Source of the DNA: Thiomonas bhubaneswarensis
GTDB lineage: Bacteria > Pseudomonadota > Gammaproteobacteria > Burkholderiales > Burkholderiaceae_C
DNA: 63,840 nt
Assembly: GCF_001418255.1 (NCBI RefSeq)
Contig: NZ_LIPV01000010.1
Span: 87,145 to 150,984 of the forward strand
Reading direction: 5' to 3'
The notes beneath the pieces are model-generated. The model was given only the letters and a program-made list of their open reading frames with translations, was not told the DNA's origin and ran no database searches. A program made the position numbers and the translations under genes. Of the stretch, positions 33,168 through 43,345 are shown one piece after another; position 1 is the stretch's first letter, and each line of letters begins with the position of its first letter.

Positions 33168-33870
33168 GACTATGCAGGGTGACAACGCACCAGTTTCGAG
33201 ATCTCTGTCTTTTTACGATTCGCATTGTCGCCTGTGCCCACGACTCGCGGCGTTTTTACATCAGGTCAAGCGGGAACATCCCGATTTTGCCTGCCAGCCG
33301 GTGGCGCCGTTCGGCCCGATCGACGCGCCGCTGCTGATCGCCGGTCTGGCGCCGGGTCTGAAAGGTGCCAATGCCTCCGGGCGGCCGTTCACCGGCGACG
33401 GCGCCGGGCCTTTGCTTTTCGGCACGCTGACCGAACTCGGCATGGCTTCGCGCCCGCAGCCGGTGCGCATCGCCGATCATCCCTCGACGATTCGTGCCGA
33501 CGATGGCCTGCAGCTTCACGGCTGCCGCATCAGCAACGCGGTGAAGTGTCTGCCGCCCGACAACAAGCCGCTACCCGTGGAAATCCGCACTTGCAATCGC
33601 TTCATGGCGGCCGAGATCGAGGCCATGCGCAATCTGCGCGTGATCGTGGCGCTGGGCAAGGTGGCTCATGACGCCGTGCTCATGGCGCTGGGGCAAAAGG
33701 CGTCGGCGGCGCGCTTTGCCCATGCCGCCGAGCACCGCATCGCGGGCTACACCTTGATCGACAGCTACCACTGCAGTCGCTACAACCAGAACACCGGCCG
33801 CCTGACGGCGCCGATGTTCCGCGCGGTGTTCGAGCGCGCGGCGCAAATTCTTGAGCTGACCAACCGATGA
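33166..33870 (+). CDS. Uracil-DNA glycosylase, family 4/5 (UdgB-like)
   Basis: The 234-residue iron-sulfur protein has the first cysteine pair in CRLCPRL and later cysteines in NAVKCLPP and IRTC. The substrate loop [22 protein letters not shown] is of UdgB type, and the last motif reads [15 protein letters not shown]. UdgB enzymes excise uracil and deaminated purines. In most relatives the last motif is HPS, so the cysteine is a small deviation. Starts at 33166 or 33172 are both possible. The stop overlaps uvrC by four bases, pairing two DNA repair genes. Confidence 0.85.
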   Translation: MTMQGDNAPVSRSLSFYDSHCRLCPRLAAFLHQVKREHPDFACQPVAPFGPIDAPLLIAGLAPGLKGANASGRPFTGDGAGPLLFGTLTELGMASRPQPVRIADHPSTIRADDGLQLHGCRISNAVKCLPPDNKPLPVEIRTCNRFMAAEIEAMRNLRVIVALGKVAHDAVLMALGQKASAARFAHAAEHRIAGYTLIDSYHCSRYNQNTGRLTAPMFRAVFERAAQILELTNR

Positions 33871-35813
33871 CATCCGACCCATCCGCACCGCAGCACAGCG
33901 CGGCGCTGCTCGCGCAGGTGGCGGCGTTGCCGCATCTGCCCGGGGTCTATCGCTATTTTTCGGCGGACGGCGCCTTGCTCTACGTGGGCAAGGCGCGCGA
34001 TCTGCGCAAACGGGTTTCGAGCTATTTCCAGAAAGACCACGGCGGCACGCGCATCGGGCTGATGGTGTCGCGCATCGCCCGGCTCGACACCACGGTCACG
34101 CGCACCGAAGCCGAGGCGCTGCTGCTCGAAAACAACCTCATCAAGACGCAGCACCCGCGCTACAACATTCTTTTTCGGGACGACAAGTCCTACCCCTATC
34201 TGCAGATCACCACCGCGCACGCTTTTCCGCGCGTGGCCTACTACCGCGGCGCGACCGATCGCAAGCAGCAGTATTTCGGGCCTTATCCGAATGCCTGGGC
34301 CGTCAAGGAAAGCATCGCCGTGCTGCAGAAGGTGTTTCAGCTGCGCACCTGCGAGGACACGGTGTTCTCCAACCGCAGCAGGCCCTGTCTGCTGCATCAG
34401 ATCCACCGCTGCACCGCGCCGTGCGTGGGCAAGATCAGCCCCGAAGACTATGCACGCGACGTGCAGCATGCGGTGCGATTTCTGCGTGGCGACCATGGCG
34501 TTGTCATGGGCGACCTGCAACAACGCATGCAATCGCTCTCGGATGCCTGGCGCTTCGAGGAGGCGGCCGTGCTGCGCGACCAGATCGCCGCGCTCTCGGG
34601 CGTACTGCAACAGCAGAGCATGGAAGTGGGCAGCACGGACGACGTGGACATTCTGGCCGTGGCCCTCAAGGGCGGACGGGCCTGCGTCAACCTGGCCATG
34701 GTGCGGGGAGGTCGGCATCTAGGCGATCGCGCCTATTTCCCCAGCCAGGTGCAGGCGGCGCTGGAACTCGAAGACCTGGCGGCTTCTGACGAAGCGGCTT
34801 CGCCCGATGCGGGTGGCCGAGCAGCGCAAAGCGTGTTGCAGGCCTTCGTCGCGCAGCATTACCTGCAGATGGCTCCGCCGCCGGTGCTGGTGTGCGATCA
34901 GCCGCTCGACGCCGAACTGCTCGACGCGCTGAGCGAGCATGCCGGGCACCGCATGCTGCACATCACCCAGCCGCGCGGCCAGCGCCGCGACTGGCTGGAC
35001 ATGGCGCAGAAAGGCGCGCAGATCGCCCTGACGCGCCTGCTGGCCGAAGAAGGCTCTCAACGGGAACGCAGCCTTGCGCTCGCGCAGGTGCTGGGGCTAG
35101 GTGCCGAGCAGGCCGAGGGCTTGCGCATCGAGTGTTTCGACATCAGCCACACGGCGGGCGAAGCCACGCAGGCCTCGTGCGTGGTGTATGCGGAGCATGC
35201 CATGCAGCCTGCGCTGTACCGGCGTTATCGCATCCAGGACATCACGCCGGGCGACGATTACGCGGCCATGCGCCAGGTGCTGACCCGGCGCTACAAGCGG
35301 GTTGCCGAAGCCTTGGCGGCCGATGCCGAGCCAGACCCAGAGGCGCAGGGGCGAAACGACGCGCGGCTGCCTGACCTGGTGCTCGTCGACGGCGGGCGAG
35401 GGCAGGTGTCCATGGCGCGCGAAGTATTCACCGAACTGGGGCTGGATCTGGGCGTGATCGTCGGCGTGGAAAAAGGCGATGGGCGCAAGGTCGGCCTGGA
35501 AGAACTGGTGTTCGCCGACGGTCGGCCCAAGCTCACCCTGCCTGCCGACAGCGCCGCGCTCATGCTCGTGGCGCAGATTCGCGACGAGGCGCATCGTTTT
35601 GCCATCACCGGCATGCGGGCGGCGCGAGCCAAGGTACGCACCGGAGGCTCACGGCTGGAAGACATCCCCGGCATCGGCCCGAAACGCCGCGCCAAGCTGC
35701 TGGCGCGGTTCGGCGGCATTCGCGGGGTGGAGGCGGCGAGCGAGGACGATCTGATGACCGTGGACGGCATCTCCCGCGAACTCGCTCACGCCATCTACAA
35801 GGCCATGCACTGA
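33867..35813 (+). CDS. uvrC: Excinuclease ABC subunit C
   Basis: The 648-residue nuclease of nucleotide excision repair has an N-terminal GIY-YIG domain ([23 protein letters not shown]), a UVR motif around [17 protein letters not shown], the C-terminal RNase H-like nuclease ([26 protein letters not shown]) and a final helix-hairpin-helix ([16 protein letters not shown]). Length is typical. In many beta- and gammaproteobacteria pgsA follows directly; here it lies more than 14 kb away. Confidence 0.97.
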   Translation: MTSDPSAPQHSAALLAQVAALPHLPGVYRYFSADGALLYVGKARDLRKRVSSYFQKDHGGTRIGLMVSRIARLDTTVTRTEAEALLLENNLIKTQHPRYNILFRDDKSYPYLQITTAHAFPRVAYYRGATDRKQQYFGPYPNAWAVKESIAVLQKVFQLRTCEDTVFSNRSRPCLLHQIHRCTAPCVGKISPEDYARDVQHAVRFLRGDHGVVMGDLQQRMQSLSDAWRFEEAAVLRDQIAALSGVLQQQSMEVGSTDDVDILAVALKGGRACVNLAMVRGGRHLGDRAYFPSQVQAALELEDLAASDEAASPDAGGRAAQSVLQAFVAQHYLQMAPPPVLVCDQPLDAELLDALSEHAGHRMLHITQPRGQRRDWLDMAQKGAQIALTRLLAEEGSQRERSLALAQVLGLGAEQAEGLRIECFDISHTAGEATQASCVVYAEHAMQPALYRRYRIQDITPGDDYAAMRQVLTRRYKRVAEALAADAEPDPEAQGRNDARLPDLVLVDGGRGQVSMAREVFTELGLDLGVIVGVEKGDGRKVGLEELVFADGRPKLTLPADSAALMLVAQIRDEAHRFAITGMRAARAKVRTGGSRLEDIPGIGPKRRAKLLARFGGIRGVEAASEDDLMTVDGISRELAHAIYKAMH

Positions 35814-35838
35814 AGCAGCCTTGTCTGCCACGTCGGCC

Positions 35839-36315
35839 TTACTTCGCCGCGCCGTGGCCCTTGTGCAGCGAGGCCTTGTAGAGCGCAACCACTTCCTTGA
35901 ACTGCTCGGCGTTGAGCAAGGCGCGCATCCGGTCCACGCAGCCCGCGCGCATGGCCACCAGCGCGGCTTCCTGCTTGCCGATGTCTTCGATCATGGCCTG
36001 GCGCTCGGGCGTGTCGCCCATGCCGTTCAGCAGGGCATCGCGCAGTTGCAGACGAGTCTGGGCCAGCTTGTCTTCGGCCGCCTTGCGCTTGACCGGGGCG
36101 GTCTTGAGCCACTGGGCAAACTCCTCTTGTTGCTTGGCATCGAGCTTGAGCGCCTTTTCGTGCTGTTTGATGATGGGCACCAGGGCGACGACGGGTTCGC
36201 CCAGGTTGTAGGCAGGCGCTTCGGCAAAGGCGGACGACATCGGCGCCGCCAGACCGATCGCCAGCGAAGCGAACAGCGTGGCGCGTTTGAAGCCGGACAA
36301 GGGAAAAGCAAGCAT
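35839..36315 (-). CDS. Periplasmic Spy/LTXXQ-like small helical protein
   Basis: The 158-residue product has a signal peptide (LFASLAIGLAAPMSSAFA) and a wholly helical, charged mature region with a ...QQEEFAQWL and DTPERQAMIEDI pattern similar to Spy/CpxP-type periplasmic chaperones or metal-resistance proteins. The similarity is general, and one lone cysteine is present. The start at 36315 puts the signal peptide at the N-terminus. It is convergent with uvrC and divergent from the bd-like oxidase, with an FNR-type box in between. Confidence 0.55.
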   Translation of the reverse strand: MLAFPLSGFKRATLFASLAIGLAAPMSSAFAEAPAYNLGEPVVALVPIIKQHEKALKLDAKQQEEFAQWLKTAPVKRKAAEDKLAQTRLQLRDALLNGMGDTPERQAMIEDIGKQEAALVAMRAGCVDRMRALLNAEQFKEVVALYKASLHKGHGAAK

Positions 36316-36793
36316 GACGATCTCCAGGTGATGGGCCCATGCACCATGCATCGGCACATCCATCAATGTAAGCATATGTATCAAAACGACTATTGATCGT
36401 CAGCAAGGGGATGCGTCATGCGGCGAAATGTCGCAGGCTTGGGGTTCATTCGCGGGATGACTTCTCAGGCGCGCACGACTGATCGAGACGATGCGCAAGC
36501 CGATGGGTGATTTGATATAGATCAAGTGCGCGGGCTGAGGCCTTGCGGCAAAGCCGTGATTCGCGCCTAGGCTTCACCGAATCGTTGTGCCCAGAGCGTT
36601 CTGGGGGTCGAAAGCCGAGCAGGCGCACCTTTGCTTTTTCGATGCGGGGTGAGTGATTCAGGGTTTTCCCAGCGACGTTTTGTCATCTTGTTCCCGATCT
36701 ATATCAGCGAATACTGATGTACGGATATTGATTCGACGGACAGCGGCGCCAAGACCGCGATCCACCGTCAACACATTGCTTGAAGGAGTTTGT
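36316..36793. other. Intergenic regulatory region of the bd-like oxidase
   Basis: This 478-base gap has no convincing gene. It contains a perfect FNR-type palindrome at 36512-36525 and an AAGGAG ribosome site just before the oxidase start at 36794. No clear -35/-10 pair stands out. The length suggests a long leader or several regulator sites. Confidence 0.6.
36512..36525. promoter_or_regulatory. FNR/ANR/CRP-type box TTGAT-N4-ATCAA
   Basis: TTGAT-ATAG-ATCAA is a perfect match to the FNR consensus. It lies 268 bases before the bd-like oxidase start and about 200 before the Spy-like gene on the other strand. Low-oxygen control of the oxidase operon is the likely role (inference). Confidence 0.65.
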
Positions 36794-38275
36794 ATGTCTG
36801 ATCTGATCGGCATGTATCCCACGTGGTACGTGCCCCAAATCGGCACAGCCTGGGTGATGGGCATCATCGGCACGATCCACGTGCTGGCGTCCAATACCTC
36901 GGTGGGTGCTGCCGTGCTGTTCGCCATGCTGGAAAGCCGGGCGGTTCGTGAGAACAAGCCGGAAATCATGCAGTACATCAAGAAGTACGGCATGTTCCTG
37001 CTGGTGTTCTCCTACATCTGGGGCTCGGTCACCGGCCCCGGCATCTGGTATTCGGTCACCGTGGCCAGCCCGCGCGGCATCTCAGCGCTGATCCACAACT
37101 TCGTCTGGGCCTGGGCGACTGAATGGATTTTCTTCACGGTCGAGGTCATCGGGGTTTACGCGCTGGTCTATACCATCGGCAAGATCGACCCGAAGACGCA
37201 CCTGAAGATCACCTGGACCTTCGTCGTCAGCTCGATTGCCACGTTGGTGCTGATCGTGGGCATCCTGTCGTTCATGATGTGGCCGGGCAACGACCGCTGG
37301 TACCTCACCGGCAGTGTGTTCGATGCGTTCTTCAACCTGAATTTCGCCGCCCAACTCGCCGAGCGCGGGTTCCTGATGCTGACGTCCGCTGCAGTCGTGG
37401 GCAGCATCATCGTCGCGGCCATTCCGAAGGGCGACCCGCTGCGGCGCGATGTCGGCAAGACGGTGGCGCAGCTCGGTCTGTTCGGTCTGGTGGGCGGGGC
37501 ACTGGCGTTCATGTGGTACGTGGCCACGCTGCCGCCCAACGCGCTGCTCATGCTCAAGGACAGGCTGCCGCACTGGTTCGGCTATGTAGATTTCCGCGTC
37601 ACCACCTTCATGCCGCTGGCGATCACGTCGCTGTTGATCGGGCTGTATCTGCTGTGGGTCTATCTCAAGCCGCATGCAGTGCGCGTGCCGCTGGCCGCTG
37701 GCATGGTGGTGATCCTGCTGATCGCCGGCATCTGGCCGGAAGAGCGCACCCGCGAAAGTCTGCGCAAGCCCTGGGTGGCGGGCCAGTACATGTATTCCAA
37801 CCAGATCATTGGCCGCGACGTGCCTGGGCTGGGCATTCAGGACGAGGTGCCGATCATCGCCAAGGAGGGGCTGCTCAAGACCGCGGCCTTCGTGCCGGCC
37901 GATCTGCGGGTGATCACCCCGCAGAACCAGATGCAGGCGGGCCGACTGCTTGCCGTTATGTCGTGCTCCAACTGCCATTCGCTCAACAAGGACGGCCCGC
38001 TGCGCCCGCTGCCGCAACTGCTGCACGGCACCACCGACGTGGCGATGATTCAGGGCTTTCTTGCCGGCCCTCTGGCGCATGGCACCGTGCCCTACATGCC
38101 CAAGATCGATCTGCCGGATGACGAGCAAAAAGCGCTGGCGACCTTTCTCGCTGCGGTCAACGCTGGCACGGTGGACGCCGAAGGCCATCTGATCGCCCGC
38201 GCTGCGCCTGCTGCAGCGCCGCTGCACACCGCCGTGGCCCAGGCCGCAGCGCAACCCGTCAAAGCAAAGGACTAA
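36794..38275 (+). CDS. Cytochrome bd-like oxidase main subunit with C-terminal cytochrome c domain
   Basis: The 493-residue membrane protein has about eight or nine hydrophobic helices. An early histidine (His29) in a GTIHVLASN helix and WATEWIFFTVEVIGV resemble CydA haem-binding helices. A periplasmic tail from about residue 330 carries the haem-c motif CSNCH (391-395) and a possible Met ligand in VPYMPKI. Canonical CydA has no haem c. The design matches bd-superfamily members thought to accept electrons from cytochrome c rather than quinol. The following four-base gap to a second membrane subunit and a nearby c-type cytochrome gene support this. The exact donor is an inference. Confidence 0.78.
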   Translation: MSDLIGMYPTWYVPQIGTAWVMGIIGTIHVLASNTSVGAAVLFAMLESRAVRENKPEIMQYIKKYGMFLLVFSYIWGSVTGPGIWYSVTVASPRGISALIHNFVWAWATEWIFFTVEVIGVYALVYTIGKIDPKTHLKITWTFVVSSIATLVLIVGILSFMMWPGNDRWYLTGSVFDAFFNLNFAAQLAERGFLMLTSAAVVGSIIVAAIPKGDPLRRDVGKTVAQLGLFGLVGGALAFMWYVATLPPNALLMLKDRLPHWFGYVDFRVTTFMPLAITSLLIGLYLLWVYLKPHAVRVPLAAGMVVILLIAGIWPEERTRESLRKPWVAGQYMYSNQIIGRDVPGLGIQDEVPIIAKEGLLKTAAFVPADLRVITPQNQMQAGRLLAVMSCSNCHSLNKDGPLRPLPQLLHGTTDVAMIQGFLAGPLAHGTVPYMPKIDLPDDEQKALATFLAAVNAGTVDAEGHLIARAAPAAAPLHTAVAQAAAQPVKAKD

Positions 38276-38279
38276 AGCC

Positions 38280-39524
38280 ATGGACAACGCTTCCGTTTCC
38301 GCCATGCTGCACGCCTTGCAGGACCCGGCCGGTCTGCCCGCGCCTGCATGGATTTTCCAGTATCTCAACGTCCTGACCTGGTCGTTCCACATCGCCTTCG
38401 TCAATCTGTCGCTGGGCGCGGGCCTGTTGGCGATCATCGCCTTCATGCGCCGCCAACAGTCGGCCTGGGCGCGGTTGTCGGTGGCCATGACCGGCGTGGC
38501 CAAGGTGGCCGTCTCGATGGCCATCGTGTTGGGCGTGGCGCCGCTGCTGTTCACCCAGACCATCTACGACCCGTCGTGGTACACCAGCAATGTGCTGTCG
38601 GCGTTCTGGGTGATCTTTTTCATCTTCAGCCTGGGCATCGGCTACACCATGTGGTTCGTGTTCTATTTCAAGAACCACGACGTGTCGCACGCAGCGCAAG
38701 CCCCCGACACCACGGTGTGGTGGGCCACGGGTGCGCTGTCGCTGTTGATCTTCGACGGCTTCATCATGCACATGCTGTCGTACCAGGGACTGTTTCCGCA
38801 GAAGTGGATGCAGTGGTATGCGCCGCATGGCGTGCCGGTGATGAACGGCATGGGCATACACGCTTTTGAGCTGCCGCGCTTTGCCTTTTTCATCGTCATG
38901 TCGCTGACCATGACCGGCGTGTTCCTGCTGGGCTACGCGCGCTACTTCCGCGCCCGCGCCGACTTCCCCGCAGACTATCTCGATCTGGCGCACCGCATCG
39001 GCGTGAAGACGGTGTACTGGGGCGTGGCGCTGCAGCTCGTCACCGGCCTGCTGTGGGCATTCGGCCTGCCGTCGTACATGCAGGTGTTCACCCAGCCGCT
39101 GTTCTGGCTCACGCTGGTGCTGATCGTGGGTGTGGCGCTGTATGCGCGTCAGGTGCCGGTGGGCGGATCGGCGCTGCAGGCGTATTCGGCCATGGCGTTC
39201 TACGCGCTGATGGCGTTGATCGTTTCTGTCGACCGCGAGGCCCTGCGCGTGGCCTATCTGGCCCCGTTCCACTACGACCTGGCTTCCAAGCCGCACTACG
39301 AGTGGGGCGCAGTGGTGTGGTTCTTCGCCACCTTCGTCTTCGTGGGGGGCTCGCTGGTGGCCTTCTACTCGGCCATGCTGTGGAAGGCTGGCAAGGTCAA
39401 GGGGCTGTACACGGCTGACCGCACCGTGGCCCGCCTGGGCGACGCTGCGGTGTGGATCAACTTCACCTGGCTGGCGGTGTTCTTCGCCATTGGCGTTTGG
39501 GCCTACGTGCGCAACATCGCCTGA
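38280..39524 (+). CDS. Second membrane subunit of the bd-like oxidase
   Basis: The 414-residue protein has about nine to ten transmembrane helices and resembles the CydA-type fold more than CydB: FQYLNVLTWSFHIAFVNLSLGAG near the N-terminus with a histidine, and later SYQGLFPQKWMQWY and IHAFELPRFAFFI. It begins four bases after the main subunit stop, so they are coupled. By position it is the partner subunit of the haem-c-containing oxidase; its own haem content cannot be set from sequence alone. Confidence 0.72.
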   Translation: MDNASVSAMLHALQDPAGLPAPAWIFQYLNVLTWSFHIAFVNLSLGAGLLAIIAFMRRQQSAWARLSVAMTGVAKVAVSMAIVLGVAPLLFTQTIYDPSWYTSNVLSAFWVIFFIFSLGIGYTMWFVFYFKNHDVSHAAQAPDTTVWWATGALSLLIFDGFIMHMLSYQGLFPQKWMQWYAPHGVPVMNGMGIHAFELPRFAFFIVMSLTMTGVFLLGYARYFRARADFPADYLDLAHRIGVKTVYWGVALQLVTGLLWAFGLPSYMQVFTQPLFWLTLVLIVGVALYARQVPVGGSALQAYSAMAFYALMALIVSVDREALRVAYLAPFHYDLASKPHYEWGAVVWFFATFVFVGGSLVAFYSAMLWKAGKVKGLYTADRTVARLGDAAVWINFTWLAVFFAIGVWAYVRNIA

Positions 39525-39580
39525 TGCAGCGGGCGGGCGCAGGTCCGCCCGTTCAACTTCCTGATTCCAGATTGCTCATC

Positions 39581-39901
39581 ATGACTCTTCTGAAAACCAC
39601 TCTGCTGGCAGCCGCCAGCGTCATCCTGACCACCTCCATGGCGCAAGCCGCGCCCACTGCCGCGCTCAACGCCAAGTTCGGTGTGTGTTTCTCATGCCAC
39701 GGCGTGGATGGTCATGCCATTCTTCCCACCTATCCCAACCTCGCCGGGCAGAACAAAGACTATCTGGTGCAGACGCTCAAGGAATTTCGCGACGGCACGC
39801 GGCCCAACCCCATCATGGGGCCGATGGCCAAGCCGCTGAGCAACTCCGACATCGATCAGATCGCGATGTATTTCGCCGATCTCAAACCGGGGAAGAAGTA
39901 A
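39581..39901 (+). CDS. Small periplasmic class I cytochrome c
   Basis: The 106-residue precursor has a signal peptide ending near MAQAAP, one CFSCHG haem-binding motif, and a distal Met in a GPMAKPLS loop. Length and motif order fit a monohaem cytochrome of the c553/c5 group. It is 56 bases after the second oxidase subunit and probably donates electrons to it. The start at 39581 is set by the signal peptide. Its last 20 bases overlap the convergent efflux gene. Confidence 0.88.
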   Translation: MTLLKTTLLAAASVILTTSMAQAAPTAALNAKFGVCFSCHGVDGHAILPTYPNLAGQNKDYLVQTLKEFRDGTRPNPIMGPMAKPLSNSDIDQIAMYFADLKPGKK

Positions 39902-41372
39902 GCCGCGGCGTTTGCTGCAGGCCGCCGCCGAGGGCTTGATAGAGCGCGGCGGTGTCGATCAGCCGCGCGCCCTGTGCGGCAATCAATCCAAGCCGCGCCT
40001 GCTCCAGTTTTTGCTGCGCAATGAGCAGTTGCAAGGCATCCGCGCTGCCCAAGGCATATTGCCGCTCGGCCAGGTCGCTGAACCGCTGCGCGGCGGCATC
40101 GGCCCCGGTTTGCGCCTGCAGCGCCTGCGCGTCATACTCCAGCGCGCGCAACGCGTCGGCGACCTGGCGCAAACCCTGGAGCACGGTTTCGCGGTAGTTG
40201 GCGGCGGCCGCGTCGAACCCGGCTTGCGCGGCGCGTTCTTCGGCCTTCAAGCCGGGTTTGAACACGGGTTGCGCGAGTTGTGCAGCCAGGCCCCAGATCA
40301 GCGACCCGCTGCTGAACAGGCTTGCCGCGGTGAGCGCCTGGCTGCCGACCGAGGGGCTGAGCGTGAGCTGCGGATACTGTTTGGCCACGGTCACGCCGAT
40401 CTGCGCGCTGGCGGCATGCAACAGCGCTTCGGCGGCGAGAATGTCCGGGCGCTGCCGCGCCAGCTCGGAGGGCAGGCTCAGCGGCAGTTCGTTCGGCAGG
40501 GTGAAGTCGGAGAGGGTGAATCGGGTGTCGTCAGCCAACCCCGGTGCCTGACCGCTGAGTACGGCGAGCAGGTGTGCGGTCTGTTCCAGGCGGCTGCGCA
40601 GTGGCGGAATGCTGGCGCGCGTCTGCTCGATCTGGGTCTGCAAGGCAGCGACATCGCTGTCGGTCGCCACGCCCAGCCGCACGCGTTCGTGCATGATCTG
40701 CAACTGCCCGCGCTGGTTGACGAGAAGACGCTCCAGCGCCTGCACCTGCTCCGCGAGCACCGCCTGATTCACCGCCGTGGCGACGAGGCTGCCGATCAGG
40801 GTCAGGCGCGCGCCTTCGAGTTGATAGCGCCGCCAGTCGGTCTGCGCCGCCAGCGCTTCGAGGGCCCGGCGGTTGCCACCGGACAGGTCGAGAGCGTAGC
40901 TCACGCCCAATCCGGCGTTGTAGAGGTCGTAGCGCCTTTCTGCCCCGGGCAGTCCCATTGCCGCGCTGTTGTTTTGCAGGGTCTGCGCGCCCAGCGTGGC
41001 GCCGACCTGCGGGTAGAGCGTGGCGCCGCTTTGCGCGGCATAAGTCTCCTTGGCCTGACGCAGCGTGGCTTGCGCCGCGGCAATGGTGGGGCTGTGCTGC
41101 AGGGCGCGGCGCACGAGCGCATCGAGCTTGGCCGAGCCGAACGCCTTCCACCAGTCGTCGGCCACGGACTGACCCGCGATGAAACGCTGCGCCCCGCCGA
41201 GCGCGCCCGGTGCCGACGCGGTCTGCACGGGCAGCGGCGTTGCGGTGTACCCCGCCACGGCTGGCGGAGCTGGCGATTTGAAATCAGGGCCGACGGCGCA
41301 ACCTGCCAGGCCGAGGACGGACAGGCCGAGGGCCGCGCTGCGCTTGCGTAGGGTGTGAGGCAGAATTTTCAT
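39882..41372 (-). CDS. Outer-membrane efflux lipoprotein, NodT/TolC family
   Basis: The 496-residue protein has a lipoprotein signal (LSVLGLAGCAVGPDF, lipid-anchored cysteine) and the two repeated long alpha-hairpins of the OEP family, such as AAQATLRQAKETYAAQSGA and LIAQQKLEQARLGLIAAQGA. It forms the outer-membrane channel of a tripartite exporter. It is the last gene of a five-gene run with TetR, adaptor, permease and ATPase, 43 bases after the ATPase gene. Confidence 0.92.
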   Translation of the reverse strand: MKILPHTLRKRSAALGLSVLGLAGCAVGPDFKSPAPPAVAGYTATPLPVQTASAPGALGGAQRFIAGQSVADDWWKAFGSAKLDALVRRALQHSPTIAAAQATLRQAKETYAAQSGATLYPQVGATLGAQTLQNNSAAMGLPGAERRYDLYNAGLGVSYALDLSGGNRRALEALAAQTDWRRYQLEGARLTLIGSLVATAVNQAVLAEQVQALERLLVNQRGQLQIMHERVRLGVATDSDVAALQTQIEQTRASIPPLRSRLEQTAHLLAVLSGQAPGLADDTRFTLSDFTLPNELPLSLPSELARQRPDILAAEALLHAASAQIGVTVAKQYPQLTLSPSVGSQALTAASLFSSGSLIWGLAAQLAQPVFKPGLKAEERAAQAGFDAAAANYRETVLQGLRQVADALRALEYDAQALQAQTGADAAAQRFSDLAERQYALGSADALQLLIAQQKLEQARLGLIAAQGARLIDTAALYQALGGGLQQTPRLTSSPV

Positions 41373-41415
41373 GCTGCGATTCCGTGAATTGGGGGCGGGT
41401 GTGTTGGTTTCCCCG

Positions 41416-42129
41416 TCAGTCGAAGCCGCGGCCTTCACCCGCCTCCTCGTGGGTCACGCCGTCGCGGATGTGGTAGATGCGCTTGAAGGTGGGGATGATC
41501 TTCTCGTCGTGGGTGACGACGATGATGGCGGTTTGATACTTCTTCGCCATGTCGTTGAGGATGCGGATCACCGCCATGGCGCGCTGCGAGTCGAGCGGCG
41601 CGGTGGGTTCGTCGGCCAGAATCACCGGTGGGCGGTTGACCAAGCCACGGGCGATGGCTACGCGCTGCTGCTCGCCCCCGGACAGCTGCGAGGGCATGGC
41701 CTTGGCGCGATGCTGCACATCCAGCGCGGTGAGCAGTTCCAGCGCCCGCGCGCGTGCCTCGGCATTGGGCATGCCGGCCAGCATGGGCAGCAGGGCGACG
41801 TTGTCGGTGACGTCGAGGAAAGGAATGAGGTAGGGCGCCTGGAAGACGAAGCCGATCTTGTCGCGGCGCAGGGCGCGCAGATCGCGCACCTTCCAGGCGT
41901 CGTCGTAGATCACCTCGTCGCCCAGAATCATGCGCCCGGCCGTGGGGTCGATCACCGCGCCCAGGCACTTGAGCAGGGTGCTCTTGCCCGAGCCCGACGG
42001 CCCGACCAGTCCGACCACCTCGCCGGGATCGACCTGCATGGACACGGCCTTGAGCGCGTCCACTGCGGTGTCGCCGCTGCCGTAGCGCTTTTTCAAGCCT
42101 TCGATGCGGATGCCTTTGTTCGTGCTCAT
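41416..42129 (-). CDS. ABC transporter ATPase, MacB/LolD/DevA type
   Basis: The 237-residue protein has Walker [10 protein letters not shown], signature LSGGEQQR, Walker [14 protein letters not shown] and the switch histidine in VVTHDE. It energises the neighbouring FtsX-type permease. Start 42129 lies two bases after the permease stop, so they are coupled. Separate ATPase and permease genes make the system more like DevBCA than fused MacB. Confidence 0.93.
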   Translation of the reverse strand: MSTNKGIRIEGLKKRYGSGDTAVDALKAVSMQVDPGEVVGLVGPSGSGKSTLLKCLGAVIDPTAGRMILGDEVIYDDAWKVRDLRALRRDKIGFVFQAPYLIPFLDVTDNVALLPMLAGMPNAEARARALELLTALDVQHRAKAMPSQLSGGEQQRVAIARGLVNRPPVILADEPTAPLDSQRAMAVIRILNDMAKKYQTAIIVVTHDEKIIPTFKRIYHIRDGVTHEEAGEGRGFD

Positions 42130-42130
42130 C

Positions 42131-43345
42131 TCACCCCCCGATCGCCTCGGCCGGATCGACCTTGAGCGCCATGCGGATGGCAATCAGGCTGGCCAGCGCG
42201 CAGATGACGATGACGGCGGCCAAGCCCTTGAGCGAGTCGTCCGGCAGCAGCAGCACATACTTCGGAAAGATCGGCGCCGCAAAGGTGGCGGTGATCTTGC
42301 CCACGGCAAAGCCGATCAGGCCGAGCGCGAGCGCCTGCTGCATGATCATGGCGGCGATGGTGCGGTTGCGCGTACCGATGAGCTTGAGCACCGCGATCTC
42401 GCGGATCTTGTCCATGGTCAGGGTGTAGATGATGAAGGCGACGATGGCCGCGCTGACCATGGCCAGGATGACCATGAACATGCCGATCTGCTTGGCCGCG
42501 GTGGCGATGAGCTTGTTGACCAGGATGTCTTCCATCTGCGCGCGGGTGAACACCGTGAGCCGCTTCCAGCGCCGGATGGGTTCAGCTACTTCGTTGGCGG
42601 TAGTGCCGGGCTTGATGCGCACCAGCACGGCGTTGACATAGTTGTTGCTGCTTTGCGAGGCGATCACCGCGTCGAGCAGACCCGGCACGCCGGGGCGGTT
42701 GAAGGCCGGATTTTCGGCGGTGCGGCGGCGCTGTTGCAGGATGGCCTCGTTGTCCTTGAGGAACTGCGCCTGCTGCGCGTCCTTGAGCGGGATGAACACC
42801 ATCGGGTCGCCGTTGGACGACACCATGCGCCGGGTCAGACCGACCACGGTGTAGCGGTTGCGCCGGATCTGCAGGGTGTCGCCCAGGCGAAAGCCGCTAG
42901 CGATGTCAGCCACGGCCTCGTAGTGGCTGCGGGTGATCTGGCGCCCGGCTACCAGATAGGGCGGCCAGCCCGCCGTGCCGTGGCCGTCGGCGGAAACGCC
43001 CACCACCATGGCGCGCACGTCGCGCTGCTGGCTGCGGTTGACCGCGCGCACCTGCATGGTCAGGTAGGTGACATTGGCGGCGCTGGCCACGCCCGGCATG
43101 GCGGCGATGCCGCGCCAGGTATCGTCATACAGGCTGGACGACTCGGCGTACGGCCCTTGCGTGTCCTTCTGCACCACCCACAGGTCGGCGCCGCTGTTGT
43201 CCAGCAGCACCATGGCATCGTCGATCATGCCGCGATAGACCCCGGCCATGGTCAGGGTCACGCCGATCAGCAGGCCCAGACCGATGCCGGTGAAGACGAA
43301 CTTGCCCCAGGCGTGCAGGATGTCGCGGCCGGCCAGGCTGATCAC
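42131..43345 (-). CDS. ABC transporter permease, FtsX/MacB (DevC-like)
   Basis: The 404-residue protein has one N-terminal membrane helix (FVFTGIGLGLLIGVTLTMAGVY), a large periplasmic domain (about 45-270) and three C-terminal helices with the FtsX-family MDKIREIAVLKLIGTRNRTIAAMI loop. Proteins of this mechanotransmission class push substrates from the periplasm through the adaptor and TolC-like channel. Its start overlaps the adaptor stop by four bases. Confidence 0.92.
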   Translation of the reverse strand: MISLAGRDILHAWGKFVFTGIGLGLLIGVTLTMAGVYRGMIDDAMVLLDNSGADLWVVQKDTQGPYAESSSLYDDTWRGIAAMPGVASAANVTYLTMQVRAVNRSQQRDVRAMVVGVSADGHGTAGWPPYLVAGRQITRSHYEAVADIASGFRLGDTLQIRRNRYTVVGLTRRMVSSNGDPMVFIPLKDAQQAQFLKDNEAILQQRRRTAENPAFNRPGVPGLLDAVIASQSSNNYVNAVLVRIKPGTTANEVAEPIRRWKRLTVFTRAQMEDILVNKLIATAAKQIGMFMVILAMVSAAIVAFIIYTLTMDKIREIAVLKLIGTRNRTIAAMIMQQALALGLIGFAVGKITATFAAPIFPKYVLLLPDDSLKGLAAVIVICALASLIAIRMALKVDPAEAIGG

